NCBI RefSeq assembly: GCF_002970975.1
Contig: NZ_KZ672983.1
Coordinates: 359,107 to 420,000 of the forward strand
DNA length: 60,894 nt
Origin: Microbacterium halophytorum
Lineage (GTDB): Bacteria > Actinomycetota > Actinomycetes > Actinomycetales > Microbacteriaceae
Direction of reading: 5' to 3'
Shown here: one piece after another, positions 1 through 7,905 of the stretch
Layout of the letters: each line of letters starts with the position of its first letter
How positions within the stretch are numbered: the first letter of the stretch is position 1
Notes under the pieces: model-generated
Told to the model about the DNA's origin: nothing
The model's input: the letters and a program-made list of their open reading frames with translations, nothing else
Database searches by the model: none
Made by a program: the position numbers and the translations under genes

Positions 1-60
1 CCCCCGCACCCGTTGGGGGGGGGGGCCCCCCCGGGTCTGCGGGGGGGCGCCCCCACGCCG
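1..60. other. Extreme G/C homopolymer stretch at window edge
   Basis: This holds a run of 11 G (15-25) followed directly by 7 C (26-32), then more G7 and C5 runs. The runs can pair with each other (GGGGGGCGCCCCC). It lies just after the stop of the reductase gene that ends at 70, so it could act as a terminator for that gene. No coding sequence can be supported here. Homopolymers of this length are prone to sequencing error, so the exact counts are uncertain. Confidence 0.4.
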
Positions 61-69
61 CATGTCGGC

Positions 70-1080
70 TCAGATGCGCACGAGCATCTTGCCCGTGTTC
101 GCACCGCGCATCATGTCGAGGAACGCGTCGATCGTGTTCTCGATGCCGTCGACGATCGTCTCGTCGTACGCGATCTCGCCCGCCGCGAACCAGGCGGTCA
201 TCTTCTCCTGGAACTCGGGCGACAGGTGCAGGTACGCCGCGAGCGTGAAGCCCTGGAGCGTCAGCCCGCGCGTGATGATGTTCGCCATGTTGTCGGGGCC
301 CGCGACGCGGTCCGTCGTGTTGTAGCCGACGATCGCGCCGCAGAGCGCGGCCCGACCGCCGTCGTTGAAGGCCTCGAGCGCGGCCTCGAGGTGGTCGCCG
401 CCGACGTTGTCGAAGAACACGTCGATGCCGTCGGGCGCGGCCGCCGCGAGCTGGTCGCGCACGTCGCCGTCCTTGTAGTTGAACGCCGCGTCGTAGCCGT
501 ACTTCTCGGTCAGCAGCGCAACCTTCTCGGCCGACCCTGCGGACCCGATGACGCGACCGGCGCCGAGCAGGCGGGCGATCTGGCCGGCCGCGGTTCCGAC
601 GGCGCCCGCGGCACCCGAGATGAAGACGGTGTCGCCCGGCTTCATACCGGCGATCGCCGTGAGGCCGACGTAGGCGGTCAGCCCCGTCATGCCCAGGATG
701 TGGAGGCGCAGCGAGAGCGGCAGGCCCGGCACATCCGGAACGACGCGGAAGGTCGAGGCGTCGGCCTGGACCGTGTCTGACCAGCCGTGCTGGTGCTGCA
801 CGATTGCCCCGACGGGCACGTCGTCGGAAGCCGACGCGGTCACGTGGCCGATGGCGCCGCCGGCGATCGTCTCGCCGAGGGCGTAGGGGGCGACGTAGCT
901 GCGCACGTCGTTCATCCGGCCGCGCATGTACGGGTCGACCGACACGAAGGCGTTGCGCACGCGCACCTCGCCGGGCTTCAGGTCCTCCAGCGCGACCGTC
1001 TCGACGCGGAAGTCGTCGTGGCTCGGCCAGCCGACGGGGCGGGCGGCGAGCTGGATGCGGGTGCTCAGTTCTTCTGACAC
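70..1080 (-). CDS. NADP-dependent oxidoreductase, CurA-like (zinc-free MDR family)
   Basis: The 336-aa protein is a zinc-independent medium-chain dehydrogenase/reductase of the CurA / leukotriene B4 12-hydroxydehydrogenase type. Such enzymes reduce activated C=C bonds of enones with NADPH in the cytoplasm. The family marker SVDPYMRGRM is at residues 47-56, and the nucleotide-binding glycine-rich loop GAAGAVGTAAGQ is at 156-167. The zinc-ligand cysteines of classical alcohol dehydrogenases are absent. Length is normal for the family. A DUF1304 membrane-protein gene lies 25 bp upstream on the same strand, and a TetR gene is divergent to both, so the three probably form one regulated unit. The physiological substrate is unknown. 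Confidence 0.9.
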   Translation of the reverse strand: MSEELSTRIQLAARPVGWPSHDDFRVETVALEDLKPGEVRVRNAFVSVDPYMRGRMNDVRSYVAPYALGETIAGGAIGHVTASASDDVPVGAIVQHQHGWSDTVQADASTFRVVPDVPGLPLSLRLHILGMTGLTAYVGLTAIAGMKPGDTVFISGAAGAVGTAAGQIARLLGAGRVIGSAGSAEKVALLTEKYGYDAAFNYKDGDVRDQLAAAAPDGIDVFFDNVGGDHLEAALEAFNDGGRAALCGAIVGYNTTDRVAGPDNMANIITRGLTLQGFTLAAYLHLSPEFQEKMTAWFAAGEIAYDETIVDGIENTIDAFLDMMRGANTGKMLVRI

Positions 1081-1105
1081 GGGTTCTCCTTCGTGGGGTG
1101 GATGA

Positions 1106-1486
1106 TCAGAGGCCGATGGCCAGCGCGACGACGGCGAGGGCGGGAACGACGCCCTGTTTCAGCGCGGCCGCACGCTTGTCGGGGCTGGACAGCAGCAGGA
1201 CGAGGGCGGCAGCGGCCATCAAGCCGGCGCCCGCGAAGACGAGCGCGGCGCCCACCGCGGTCTGCCCCGCCGCGAACAGCGCGATGCCGACGGCTGCGAC
1301 GACGGCGAGGAACAGGTTGTAGAAGCCCTGGTTGAACGCCATCTCCTTGGTGGCGGCCGCCTCCGGCTCTGTCGTGCCGAACACGGACCGCGCGCGGGGC
1401 GTCGCCCAGACGAGCGATTCGAGCACGAAGATGACGACGTGCACGAGAGCCGCGAGGCCTGCGAGCGCGAGTCCTGCGATGACCAT
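1106..1486 (-). CDS. DUF1304 family small membrane protein
   Basis: This 126-aa, very hydrophobic protein has four predicted membrane segments (about residues 2-26, 52-70, 72-97 and 109-125). The conserved E22/W27 region, the polar ATKEMAFNQGFYN stretch after the first segment and the overall layout match DUF1304. Members often sit beside TetR regulators and oxidoreductases; their function is unknown. The gene precedes the CurA-like reductase by 25 bp and starts close to a likely TetR operator, so co-expression of the pair is likely. The family call is confident; no function is claimed. Confidence 0.85.
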   Translation of the reverse strand: MVIAGLALAGLAALVHVVIFVLESLVWATPRARSVFGTTEPEAAATKEMAFNQGFYNLFLAVVAAVGIALFAAGQTAVGAALVFAGAGLMAAAALVLLLSSPDKRAAALKQGVVPALAVVALAIGL

Positions 1487-1523
1487 GATGTGTTCCCCTC
1501 GTCGCCCGGCGGGCCGTCGATAC

Positions 1524-1539
1524 TGTAACGAACCTTACA
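1524..1539. promoter_or_regulatory. Probable TetR operator between divergent genes
   Basis: Perfect inverted repeat TGTAA-N6-TTACA in an AT-rich island within otherwise GC-rich DNA. It lies between the DUF1304 start (1486, minus strand) and the TetR start (1583, plus strand). The AT-rich ATATATAC immediately after it could supply a -10 element. Size, symmetry and position fit an autoregulatory TetR site that also controls the reductase operon. Binding is inferred. Confidence 0.5.
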
Positions 1540-1582
1540 ATATATACTGAACCGAGCGTTTCACAAAACGAAGAGGACGACT

Positions 1583-2182
1583 ATGGCTCGCACGCAGGCC
1601 TTCGATCGGGGCACGGCGGTGCGCTCGGCGCGCACCGTGTTCTGGCGAACGGGATACGAGGGCGCGTCGATCCCCGCGCTCGAGCACGCCACGGGGCTGA
1701 GCCGGTCGAGCATCTACAACGCCTTCGGATCGAAGCGCGGGCTCTTCGATGCTGCGGTAGAGAGCTACCTCGACGAGGTCATCCGGCCCCGCCTGCACCC
1801 CCTGCGGGAGGAGCCCGTGGCGCCCGAGGCGATCGTCGCCTACCTCGACGGGCTGCGCGGCGCATTCACCGACGCCGGCTCCATGGTCGGGCAGGGCGGA
1901 TGCCTGCTCGTCAACACGGCCACGGCGCCCCTCGCGCAGGACGCCGAGGTCGCGCGCGTGATCGCCGACTACCGCGACGAACTGCGCGACGCGATCGGGC
2001 ACGGCGTCGCGGCGTTCCTCGGCGACGGGGCGCGCGACGAGAGCGCCGTCGTCGCCGAGACGATCACCGGCCTGACGATCGCGGCGTTCGCGCTCGCCCG
2101 CGTCGCACCGCAGCAGGCGGGCGGCCTGCTCGACACCGCGCGGGGCGTGCTGACGTCGGCGCGCGACCGCATCCCCGCCTGA
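1583..2182 (+). CDS. TetR/AcrR family transcriptional regulator
   Basis: The 199-aa protein has an N-terminal TetR helix-turn-helix at about residues 10-55, with the recognition region GLSRSSIYNAFGSKRGLFDAA. The C-terminal ligand domain carries GGCLLVNTA, typical of the TetR subgroup that includes AcrR/YxaF-like repressors of oxidoreductase and DUF1304 genes. It is divergent from the DUF1304-reductase pair, with a palindrome in between, so it probably represses that pair and itself. The ATG at 1583 follows a purine-rich GAAGAGGACGACT stretch. The inducer is unknown, but is plausibly a reactive electrophile or quinone given the target enzyme. Confidence 0.88.
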   Translation: MARTQAFDRGTAVRSARTVFWRTGYEGASIPALEHATGLSRSSIYNAFGSKRGLFDAAVESYLDEVIRPRLHPLREEPVAPEAIVAYLDGLRGAFTDAGSMVGQGGCLLVNTATAPLAQDAEVARVIADYRDELRDAIGHGVAAFLGDGARDESAVVAETITGLTIAAFALARVAPQQAGGLLDTARGVLTSARDRIPA

Positions 2183-2345
2183 ACTGCATTCACGCGCGCC
2201 GCCTCGCTGCGAGCCCCGGCGGCACCGCTCGACGGCTCGCCCGCGACGGGAACGGCTCCCTGATTCGATGGCGTCGGCAGCGCCGGGCATCCATCCGGTC
2301 GCCGCGGCCGGCCCGGATCTCGGCCGCAGGTGGCACACTCAGGGC

Positions 2346-2759
2346 ATGGGCGACATCGATGAGTTCCTCGCGGCCGTGACTCCCGCGAAGCGCCGGCGCG
2401 ACGCCGAGACCCTGATCCGGATCATGCGCGAGATCACGGGTCTCGAGCCGGACCTGCACGGCACGATCATCGGCTTCGGCACCTATCACTACGAATACGC
2501 CTCCGGCCGCTCCGGCGACGCCCCGGCCGCGGCGTTCGCGCCTCGGAAGTCGTCGAGCGTGATCTACCTCATGGACGGCATCGGAGCCCACGAGGCCGAC
2601 CTGGCGGAACTCGGCCCGCAAAAGGCCACGGTCGGCTGCCTGTACATCAACGACCTCACGCTCGTCGACGAGGCCGTGCTGCGGAAGATCATCCGGGACG
2701 CCTACGAGGTGCTCACGACGGAGACGTTCCGGAACCGCGCCCGCGAGAGCCAGCGATAG
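2346..2759 (+). CDS. DUF1801 domain-containing protein
   Basis: A 137-aa soluble protein of the DUF1801 (YdhG-like) fold. Recognisable parts are the N-terminal FLAAVTPAKRRRDAETLIRIM helix, the IIGFGTYHYEYASGRSGD core near residue 40, and GCLYINDL followed by VDEAVLRKIIRDAY at the end. I chose the ATG at 2346 because the family begins at this point; an in-frame ATG further upstream (2268) would add 26 low-complexity residues. Members are small alpha/beta proteins with no settled biochemical role. The 3' end overlaps the tail of the convergent DUF2809 gene by 47 bp. Confidence 0.8.
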   Translation: MGDIDEFLAAVTPAKRRRDAETLIRIMREITGLEPDLHGTIIGFGTYHYEYASGRSGDAPAAAFAPRKSSSVIYLMDGIGAHEADLAELGPQKATVGCLYINDLTLVDEAVLRKIIRDAYEVLTTETFRNRARESQR

Positions 2760-3120
2760 CACCGCGCACCGCCGCGTCGACGAACGCCGCGGCCGCGACC
2801 CCGACCGCATACGCCACCAGATCCCACCACGAGAACACCGTTCCGAACACGAGCATCAGCGGGCGCCACGCGAGCCCCCATGCCTCGGGGAGCCCCGTCA
2901 GCTGGAAGGCCTCGACCGCCGCGCACCAGGCGAACGCAGCGACCCCGGATGCCCGAGCCGGCCAGCGCGGAGCGACGAACGCCACCAGCAGGTAGATCAG
3001 CACGGCGTAGAGCGCATCGGCGGCGAAGTCCCCGCCGAAACTCAGCGGAAGCAGCGCGTGCACGGTGAGACCCGCGGCGACGGTGGTGACCACGGCGATG
3101 GCGAGGATGATTCGGCGCAC
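2713..3120 (-). CDS. DUF2809 family membrane protein
   Basis: About 135 aa and mostly hydrophobic, with four predicted membrane helices. The motifs FGGDFAADALYAVLIYLL, EAFQLTGLPE and FSWWDLVAYAVGV identify DUF2809, a small integral membrane family of unknown function. The GTG at 3120 gives the usual family length and starts just before the first helix; longer in-frame starts add an Arg-rich stretch unlike the family. It is convergent with the DUF1801 gene, with overlapping 3' ends. Confidence 0.75.
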   Translation of the reverse strand: MRRIILAIAVVTTVAAGLTVHALLPLSFGGDFAADALYAVLIYLLVAFVAPRWPARASGVAAFAWCAAVEAFQLTGLPEAWGLAWRPLMLVFGTVFSWWDLVAYAVGVAAAAFVDAAVRGAIAGSRGRGSGTSPS

Positions 3121-3216
3121 GTGCCGAGGGTACGGCGCCGAGGTGTGCACGCGCGTCCGAACCTCGCAGGTGCGGCCGCGCGGCATCGTGACCGCACGTC
3201 GGCCCTGTGCCCGGGT

Positions 3217-3606
3217 TCAGGCGGACGCGTCCCTGACCCACGCGTGCCCGAGCGCGAGAAGCGTCGCGTCCGAGGTCAAGAGCTCGAGATCGTCTGCGCG
3301 CGCCTGCGCGAGGATCATCCGATCGAACGGGTCGTGCCGAACGAGGGTCGCGTCCTCGCGCATCGCGTTCGCGTGACGCGATGTGAACGGCAGCTCGATG
3401 AGCCCCGACTCGGCGAAGACGTCGGGGAATCGGTCACCGCCGGGAAGCTCGATCCGGCCGAGCATGTGCTTGATCACGAGCTCCGACACGGATACCGACG
3501 AGTAATACGATCGCGGCGCAGCCTCGATGCGCGCCACGGCCTCCGGGCCCATCCGGTCACTGCCCCAGTAGACCCAGACCAGCGCGTTGGTGTCGAGAAG
3601 GATCAT
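3217..3606 (-). CDS. vapC: PIN-domain ribonuclease toxin, VapC type
   Basis: 129 aa. The PIN-domain nuclease core is visible: MILLDTNALVW at the start (first acidic residue D5), SVSELVIKHMLGR with the conserved Glu in the middle, and HDPFDRMILAQA with a conserved Asp near the end, followed by a SDATLLAL strand. Such toxins cleave RNA, often tRNA or rRNA, in a metal-dependent way. The start at 3606 overlaps the antitoxin stop as ATGA, which means translational coupling and rules out a longer in-frame start inside the antitoxin. Targets and activity are inferred from the family. Confidence 0.87.
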   Translation of the reverse strand: MILLDTNALVWVYWGSDRMGPEAVARIEAAPRSYYSSVSVSELVIKHMLGRIELPGGDRFPDVFAESGLIELPFTSRHANAMREDATLVRHDPFDRMILAQARADDLELLTSDATLLALGHAWVRDASA

Positions 3607-3845
3607 GCGTCGGCGCCGTAGAACATCTCCTGGATCTCCGGGTCGATGCCGTCGAAGATCGCCGGATCCCATTCGGGCTCGCCCTTGCCGAGGCCGAACC
3701 GCACACGGGAACTCACGTGCGGAACGAGATCGACGACAGGCTTTCCCGCCCGGGCGATCGTGACGCTCTCACCCGCAAGCACGCGCTCGACGAGCGCGGA
3801 GAGCTGCGTCTTCGCCTCGTGCATGTTGACTTGGGTGATGTGCAT
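3603..3845 (-). CDS. Type II antitoxin, Phd/YefM family
   Basis: 80 aa. The N-terminal half MHITQVNMHEAKTQLSALVE, followed by a loop and IARAGKPVVDLVP, is the Phd/YefM DNA-binding fold. The acidic C-terminal tail (EPEWDPAIFDGIDPEIQEMF) is where such antitoxins wrap the toxin. It is the first gene of a two-gene operon with the PIN toxin (ATGA overlap). It probably autorepresses at an AT-rich site immediately upstream, where the start codon lies within a few bases of promoter-like sequence, suggesting a leaderless transcript. Confidence 0.87.
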   Translation of the reverse strand: MHITQVNMHEAKTQLSALVERVLAGESVTIARAGKPVVDLVPHVSSRVRFGLGKGEPEWDPAIFDGIDPEIQEMFYGADA

Positions 3846-3875
3846 TGATTTAGTTTAGCTTAGTCAACTCCACTG
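3846..3875 (-). promoter_or_regulatory. AT-rich promoter/operator of the toxin-antitoxin pair
   Basis: Read on the minus strand, this carries GTTGACTAAGCTAAACTAAATCA directly before the antitoxin ATG (written in parts: GTTGACTAAGC, then TAAACT, then AAATCA). TAAACT sits 7-12 bases before the ATG, the spacing expected of a -10 box for a leaderless mRNA. Three CTAA repeats spaced by about 5 bases are a candidate autorepressor binding site. This local AT-richness is unusual in the window. Confidence 0.4.
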
Positions 3876-4028
3876 GAAAGGCCAACCGTTCCGGTGAGGT
3901 GTTGTGTCCGACGCCGCGCGATCACGCTTCTCTCTCCCGACCTGACGTCACGCTCACCTTGACGCGCCATGCGGTACCACCGGCGCAGGGACATCACCTC
4001 AATGACGGATGTCTGCGTCTTGCTTCGG

Positions 4029-4715
4029 TCAGGACTCGATGACGCCAGCGCCGGCGACCGGGTACCCCACCGCCGACGCCCACTCAATCCAACCACCCGG
4101 AATCCATGAGTCGCCGACGAACTGAGGGTGGTCAGGATGCACCGACAAAGCCCAAAGAGCAAATACCAGTTCCGCCCAGTCCGACGTGACGCGCCATGTC
4201 ACCGGGCCGTTCTCCGATTGCCCCTGCATCACGAGCACCGTGAACCATTCGATCTGGGCGAGCTGAATGTCGCTCCATGTCCAACGCAGGAGCCCAGACG
4301 CTGTCGCGAGATAGAAGCCACGGGTCGTGACCGTGATCGTGCCGCCGAAATCAGGGCGCCACGCCACTTGCGCATCCGCAGCTGCCTGCGCACGTCGCTG
4401 GGTGTTGCCAGCGGCGGAACCGATCAGAGTACCGGCGGTCATCGCAAGGCCGATCGTGCCGGTGCCGAAGACGAAAGAGCTGTCGTGGACGTAGCTGCCA
4501 TCGCCGAGAGCCCGCATGGAATCTATCTGGAACGGTCCGGTCGCGAGCGCGAGCTCGTCGGGCGCCAGCGGAAACAGCGTCGACACCCGCTGTCGCGGGA
4601 TCCGCTCGCCCCGCAGGTCCGACACAATCGCGATCGTGTGCCACATCGCCGTATCCGCTGGCGTCCACGCGCGGACAGGCTCACCGGCTTCCGCCGATGT
4701 CTCTTTCTTCACCAC
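4029..4715 (-). CDS. Hypothetical protein
   Basis: I do not recognise this 228-aa protein. It has a hydrophobic Gly/Ala-rich segment GTIGLAMTAGTLIGSAAGN near residue 95, followed by Arg/Ala-rich sequence (TQRRAQAAADAQVAW). The C-terminal half is rich in Trp and beta-strand-like stretches (RGFYLATASGLLRWTWSDI, SDWAELVFALWALSVHP). That pattern suggests a PH- or GRAM-like beta fold, but the assignment is weak. The GTG at 4715 follows a GGGGGG ribosome-binding site at 6-bp spacing, so the longer in-frame extension is unlikely. It sits between the toxin-antitoxin pair and glyQS. The 183 bases before the toxin-antitoxin promoter hold nothing I can identify. Confidence 0.7.
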   Translation of the reverse strand: MVKKETSAEAGEPVRAWTPADTAMWHTIAIVSDLRGERIPRQRVSTLFPLAPDELALATGPFQIDSMRALGDGSYVHDSSFVFGTGTIGLAMTAGTLIGSAAGNTQRRAQAAADAQVAWRPDFGGTITVTTRGFYLATASGLLRWTWSDIQLAQIEWFTVLVMQGQSENGPVTWRVTSDWAELVFALWALSVHPDHPQFVGDSWIPGGWIEWASAVGYPVAGAGVIES

Positions 4716-4741
4716 AGCGATCCCCCCGGATTCGTCGGCTC

Positions 4742-6127
4742 TTACGCGCCGCGGAGGCGCTCGGCCAGGTAGGCCTCGAGGCCCGCGAGCGGCACGCGCT
4801 CCTGACCCATCGTGTCGCGGTCGCGCACCGTCACGGCGTCGTCGTCGAGCGAGTCGAAGTCGACCGTGACGCACAGCGGGGTGCCGATCTCGTCCTGGCG
4901 GCGGTAGCGGCGGCCGATGGCGCCGGCATCATCGAAGTCGACGTTCCAGCGCTGGCGCAGGTCGTCGGCGACCTTGCGCGCGAGCGGCGAGAGCCGCTCG
5001 TTGCGGCTCAGCGGCAGCACGGCGACCTTGTTCGGGGCGAGGCGCGGGTCGAGCTTCAGCACCGTGCGTGTGTCGGTGCCGCCCTTGGCGTTCGGCACCT
5101 CCTCTTCCACGTACGCGTCGACGAGGAACGCCATCATCGAGCGCGTCAGGCCGAACGACGGCTCGATCACGTACGGCACGTACTTCTCGCCGGAGGCCTG
5201 GTCGAAGAATGACAGGTTCGCGCCGGAGTGCTCGATGTGGTTCGACAGGTCGAAGTCGGTGCGGTTGGCGACGCCCATGAGCTCGCCCCAACCCTTGCCG
5301 GCGAAGCCGAAGTCGTACTCGAAGTCGATCGTGCGGTCCGAGTAGTGCGCGCGCTCGTCCTCCGGCACGTCGAAGCGGCGCATGTTGTCGGGGTTCACGC
5401 CGAGGTCGACGAACCAGTTCCAGCACGCCTCGACCCAGTGGTCGAACCACTCGCCCGCCTCATCCGGTGCGACGAAGAACTCGATCTCCATCTGCTCGAA
5501 CTCACGCGTGCGGAAGATGAAGTTGCCCGGCGTGATCTCATTGCGGAACGCCTTGCCGACCTGGCCGATACCGAACGGCGGCTTCTTGCGCGCCGCCGTG
5601 ACGACGTTGGCGAAGTTCGTGAAGATGCCCTGCGCCGTCTCGGGGCGGAGGTAGTACAGCCCCGACTCGTCGTCGACGACGCCGAGGTAGCTCTTGATCA
5701 GGCCGGAGAACGAGCGCGGCTCGGTCCAGCGACCGCGCGTGCCGCAGTCGGGGCAGGCGATCTCTTCGAGGCCGTTCTGGGGCGCGCGGCCCTTCTTCTC
5801 CTCGAACGCCTCGATGAGGTGATCCTCGCGGTGGCGCTTGTGGCACTGCAGGCACTCCACGAGCGGGTCCGTGAAGGTCGCGACATGGCCCGACGCCTCC
5901 CACACCTTGCTCGGCAGAATGATGGAGCTGTCGAGGCCGACCATGTCGCCGCGGCCGCGGACGAAGGTCTGCCACCACTGGCGCCGGATGTTCTCCTTCA
6001 GCTCCGTGCCGAGGGGGCCGTAGTCCCATGCAGAGCGGGAACCGCCGTAGATCTCACCCGCTTGGAACACGAACCCGCGGTGGCGGGCGAGGGCGATGAC
6101 CTTGTCGAGGCGGGACTGTTCGGCCAC
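4742..6127 (-). CDS. glyQS: Glycine--tRNA ligase (single-chain class II)
   Basis: 461 aa, the normal length for the homodimeric alpha2-type glycyl-tRNA synthetase of actinobacteria. It charges tRNA-Gly with glycine in the cytoplasm. The class II core is clear: [16 protein letters not shown] (38-53), the motif RPETAQGIF, and [12 protein letters not shown] with GEWFDHW. A four-cysteine insertion (C92, C95, C125, C128) can hold zinc. The C-terminal anticodon-binding domain includes [13 protein letters not shown] and [18 protein letters not shown]. The GTG at 6127 with GGAG upstream gives the family N-terminus; an in-frame ATG further upstream would add 12 unlikely residues. No T-box leader is visible in the short upstream gap. 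Confidence 0.97.
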   Translation of the reverse strand: MAEQSRLDKVIALARHRGFVFQAGEIYGGSRSAWDYGPLGTELKENIRRQWWQTFVRGRGDMVGLDSSIILPSKVWEASGHVATFTDPLVECLQCHKRHREDHLIEAFEEKKGRAPQNGLEEIACPDCGTRGRWTEPRSFSGLIKSYLGVVDDESGLYYLRPETAQGIFTNFANVVTAARKKPPFGIGQVGKAFRNEITPGNFIFRTREFEQMEIEFFVAPDEAGEWFDHWVEACWNWFVDLGVNPDNMRRFDVPEDERAHYSDRTIDFEYDFGFAGKGWGELMGVANRTDFDLSNHIEHSGANLSFFDQASGEKYVPYVIEPSFGLTRSMMAFLVDAYVEEEVPNAKGGTDTRTVLKLDPRLAPNKVAVLPLSRNERLSPLARKVADDLRQRWNVDFDDAGAIGRRYRRQDEIGTPLCVTVDFDSLDDDAVTVRDRDTMGQERVPLAGLEAYLAERLRGA

Positions 6128-6256
6128 GGTGGCTGCTCCTATGGTCGCAGGGGCGATTCGCACGCGGAGAACTCACGCGCGCACGGTGCCCCCAATCCTA
6201 CTGGCGCGCGCTGAATAAGCGATTCGGCGCCGGACGGACGACGGGCGGCGCGCAGC

Positions 6257-6925
6257 TCACCCGGTCGCGCGGGCGGCCTCCGCGGCCCGCGCGAGCCAGG
6301 CCGGGGTCCCGCCCGCCCGCGCCGGTGGGACGAGCTCGCCGCCTTCGCAGCACTCCACGAGGCGGCGCGCGCGGCTCTCACGGGTCGCCTCGCGCTTGGC
6401 GGAGGCGACCCAGTGGCGCACCAGCTTCCGGTAGCCGGGGGTCGCCGCGTCCAGGAAGGCGACCGCCGCAGGCGAGGCGTCGATGATCGCCTGGAGCTCC
6501 GGCGCGAGCTCGGCGTCGGCGTTCTCGAACGAGTAGATGCCGGAGTTGTCGGCCGTGCGGGCCTCGAACGCGGCGACCCCGGCGGGGTGCATCCGCCCCT
6601 CGGCGGTGAGCCGCTCGACGTGGGCGATGTTGATCTTCGACCAGGTGCTGCGCGGCTTGCGCGGCGTCCACCGCTGCCGGCGCCTGTCGTCGTCGACGGG
6701 CTGCGAGAGCGAGTCGATCCAGCCGAAGCAGAGCGCCTCGGGCACCGCATCGGCCCAGGTGAGCCCTCGGTCGGCGACGTGCGCCTTGCGCATCTCGACC
6801 CAGAGCTCGTCCGCGGTCGCGTGGTTCAGCTCGAGCCAGCGCCGGAACTCGGCGGCGTCGCGGAAGAACACGGCGGGCTTGTCGGGGGTGCCGCCGGGGG
6901 CTCCCTGGTTGGGGGCGTTCGCCAT
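6257..6925 (-). CDS. YdeI/OmpD-associated family protein
   Basis: The 222-aa cytoplasmic protein matches the YdeI family. PAVFFRDAAEFRRWLELNH at residues 18-36 and LCFGWIDSLSQPVDDDRRRQ near residue 66 are diagnostic. WTPRKPRSTWSKINIAHVERL is followed by the C-terminal helical segment with YRKLVRHWVASAKREATRESR. Family members are small proteins linked to stress or antimicrobial-peptide responses; their molecular role is unsettled. The gene is divergent from the MOSC gene across an 89-bp gap. Confidence 0.85.
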   Translation of the reverse strand: MANAPNQGAPGGTPDKPAVFFRDAAEFRRWLELNHATADELWVEMRKAHVADRGLTWADAVPEALCFGWIDSLSQPVDDDRRRQRWTPRKPRSTWSKINIAHVERLTAEGRMHPAGVAAFEARTADNSGIYSFENADAELAPELQAIIDASPAAVAFLDAATPGYRKLVRHWVASAKREATRESRARRLVECCEGGELVPPARAGGTPAWLARAAEAARATG

Positions 6926-7014
6926 CCCGCCAGGCTATGCCGCGGCGTCGGCGCGGGGAAGCGGTCGGCGCGCGTCGCCGAGCATCGGGCCGCCGCGGCT
7001 GGGATGATGGACGC

Positions 7015-7845
7015 GTGCCTCACGTCATCGGCCTCTACCGGCATCCGCTGAAGGGCTTCACGCCCGAGCCGCTCGACGCCCTCACGGTGCAGCCGGATGG
7101 GCGGATCGCCGGCGACCGCGTGCTCGCGTTCCGCTTCGCCGACGCCGCGACGCCGGATGACAGGGACGGGCTCGACTACTGGCCCAAGTCGAAGGGGCTC
7201 GCCCTCGAGAGCTTCCCCGCGCTCGCGGCTCTGCGCGTCTCGTACGACGACGCCGCCGCGCGCGTGCGCATCACCCGCGGTGGCGAGCTGGTGGTCGAGG
7301 CCGGGCTCGACGATGCCGGGCGGGCGGAGCTGATCGAGGCCGTGACGGAGTACGTCCTCGCTTCGCCCGAGGCGCGGTACCTGCGCCGCCCCGGCCGACT
7401 CCCCCTCGTCCTCGTGGGGGACGGATCGACCTCGCGCTTCCAGGACCGACCGCGCGGCTACGTATCGGTGCACAGCCGCGCGAGCGTCGAGGCGCTCGGC
7501 GACGCCCTCGACCAGGGCATCGACGACCGGCGCTTCCGGTCCAACGTCGTCATCGACGGCGCCGAGGCCTGGGAGGAGCTGTCCTGGGCAGGGCGCGCAA
7601 CGATCGGGGGCGTCGAGTTCACGGTCGAGGGGCCGATCGTCCGCTGCCTCGCGACGCACGCCGACCCCGACCTCGGAGTGCGGAACGCGTCGGTCCTGAA
7701 GACCCTGACGGGTTCGGTCGGCCAGGCGGAACCGACGCTCGGGCGCCTGCTCCTGCTCCGCGGGGTGACGGGCGACGTCGCCGACGCGTCGGGAATCGGC
7801 GGGGTCATCCGGGTCGGCGACGACGTGCGGGTGCACGCCGACTGA
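7015..7845 (+). CDS. MOSC domain-containing protein
   Basis: 276 aa with an N-terminal MOSC beta-barrel (VIGLYRHPLKGFTPEPLDAL, residues 4-23) followed by the MOSC sulfur-carrier domain. The conserved Cys lies in GPIVRCLATHADPDLG. MOSC proteins handle sulfur or molybdenum-cofactor reactions such as reduction of N-hydroxylated compounds. The GTG at 7015 is chosen because homology begins there; the upstream in-frame sequence is Arg-rich non-coding-like. The neighbouring MFS gene on the same strand starts 60 bp downstream, after a stem-loop. Confidence 0.85.
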   Translation: MPHVIGLYRHPLKGFTPEPLDALTVQPDGRIAGDRVLAFRFADAATPDDRDGLDYWPKSKGLALESFPALAALRVSYDDAAARVRITRGGELVVEAGLDDAGRAELIEAVTEYVLASPEARYLRRPGRLPLVLVGDGSTSRFQDRPRGYVSVHSRASVEALGDALDQGIDDRRFRSNVVIDGAEAWEELSWAGRATIGGVEFTVEGPIVRCLATHADPDLGVRNASVLKTLTGSVGQAEPTLGRLLLLRGVTGDVADASGIGGVIRVGDDVRVHAD

Positions 7846-7856
7846 CGCGAGCCTTC

Positions 7857-7890
7857 GGCGCCGGATGCGACCCCCGGCATCCGGAGCGCC
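7857..7890. terminator. Stem-loop between MOSC and MFS genes
   Basis: The arms GGCGCCGGATGC and GCATCCGGAGCGCC pair with one bulged base around a C-rich loop, 11 bp after the MOSC stop. No U-tract follows. The arms are built from the over-represented word CCGGATG/CATCCGG. Confidence 0.4.
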
Positions 7891-7905
7891 GATAGGATCG
7901 TTCCA

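Noticed and set aside
13..780. Long plus-strand open frame opposite the CurA-like reductase
   Set aside because: The product is Arg/Val/Gly-rich and low in complexity; the minus strand encodes a complete recognised enzyme. GC-rich DNA creates many such frames, and I left out all similar shadows (for example 6826-9552, 14403-15683, 24759-27722).
6128..6256. T-box riboswitch before glyQS
   Set aside because: The gap is short and lacks the T-box core and an antiterminator arrangement.
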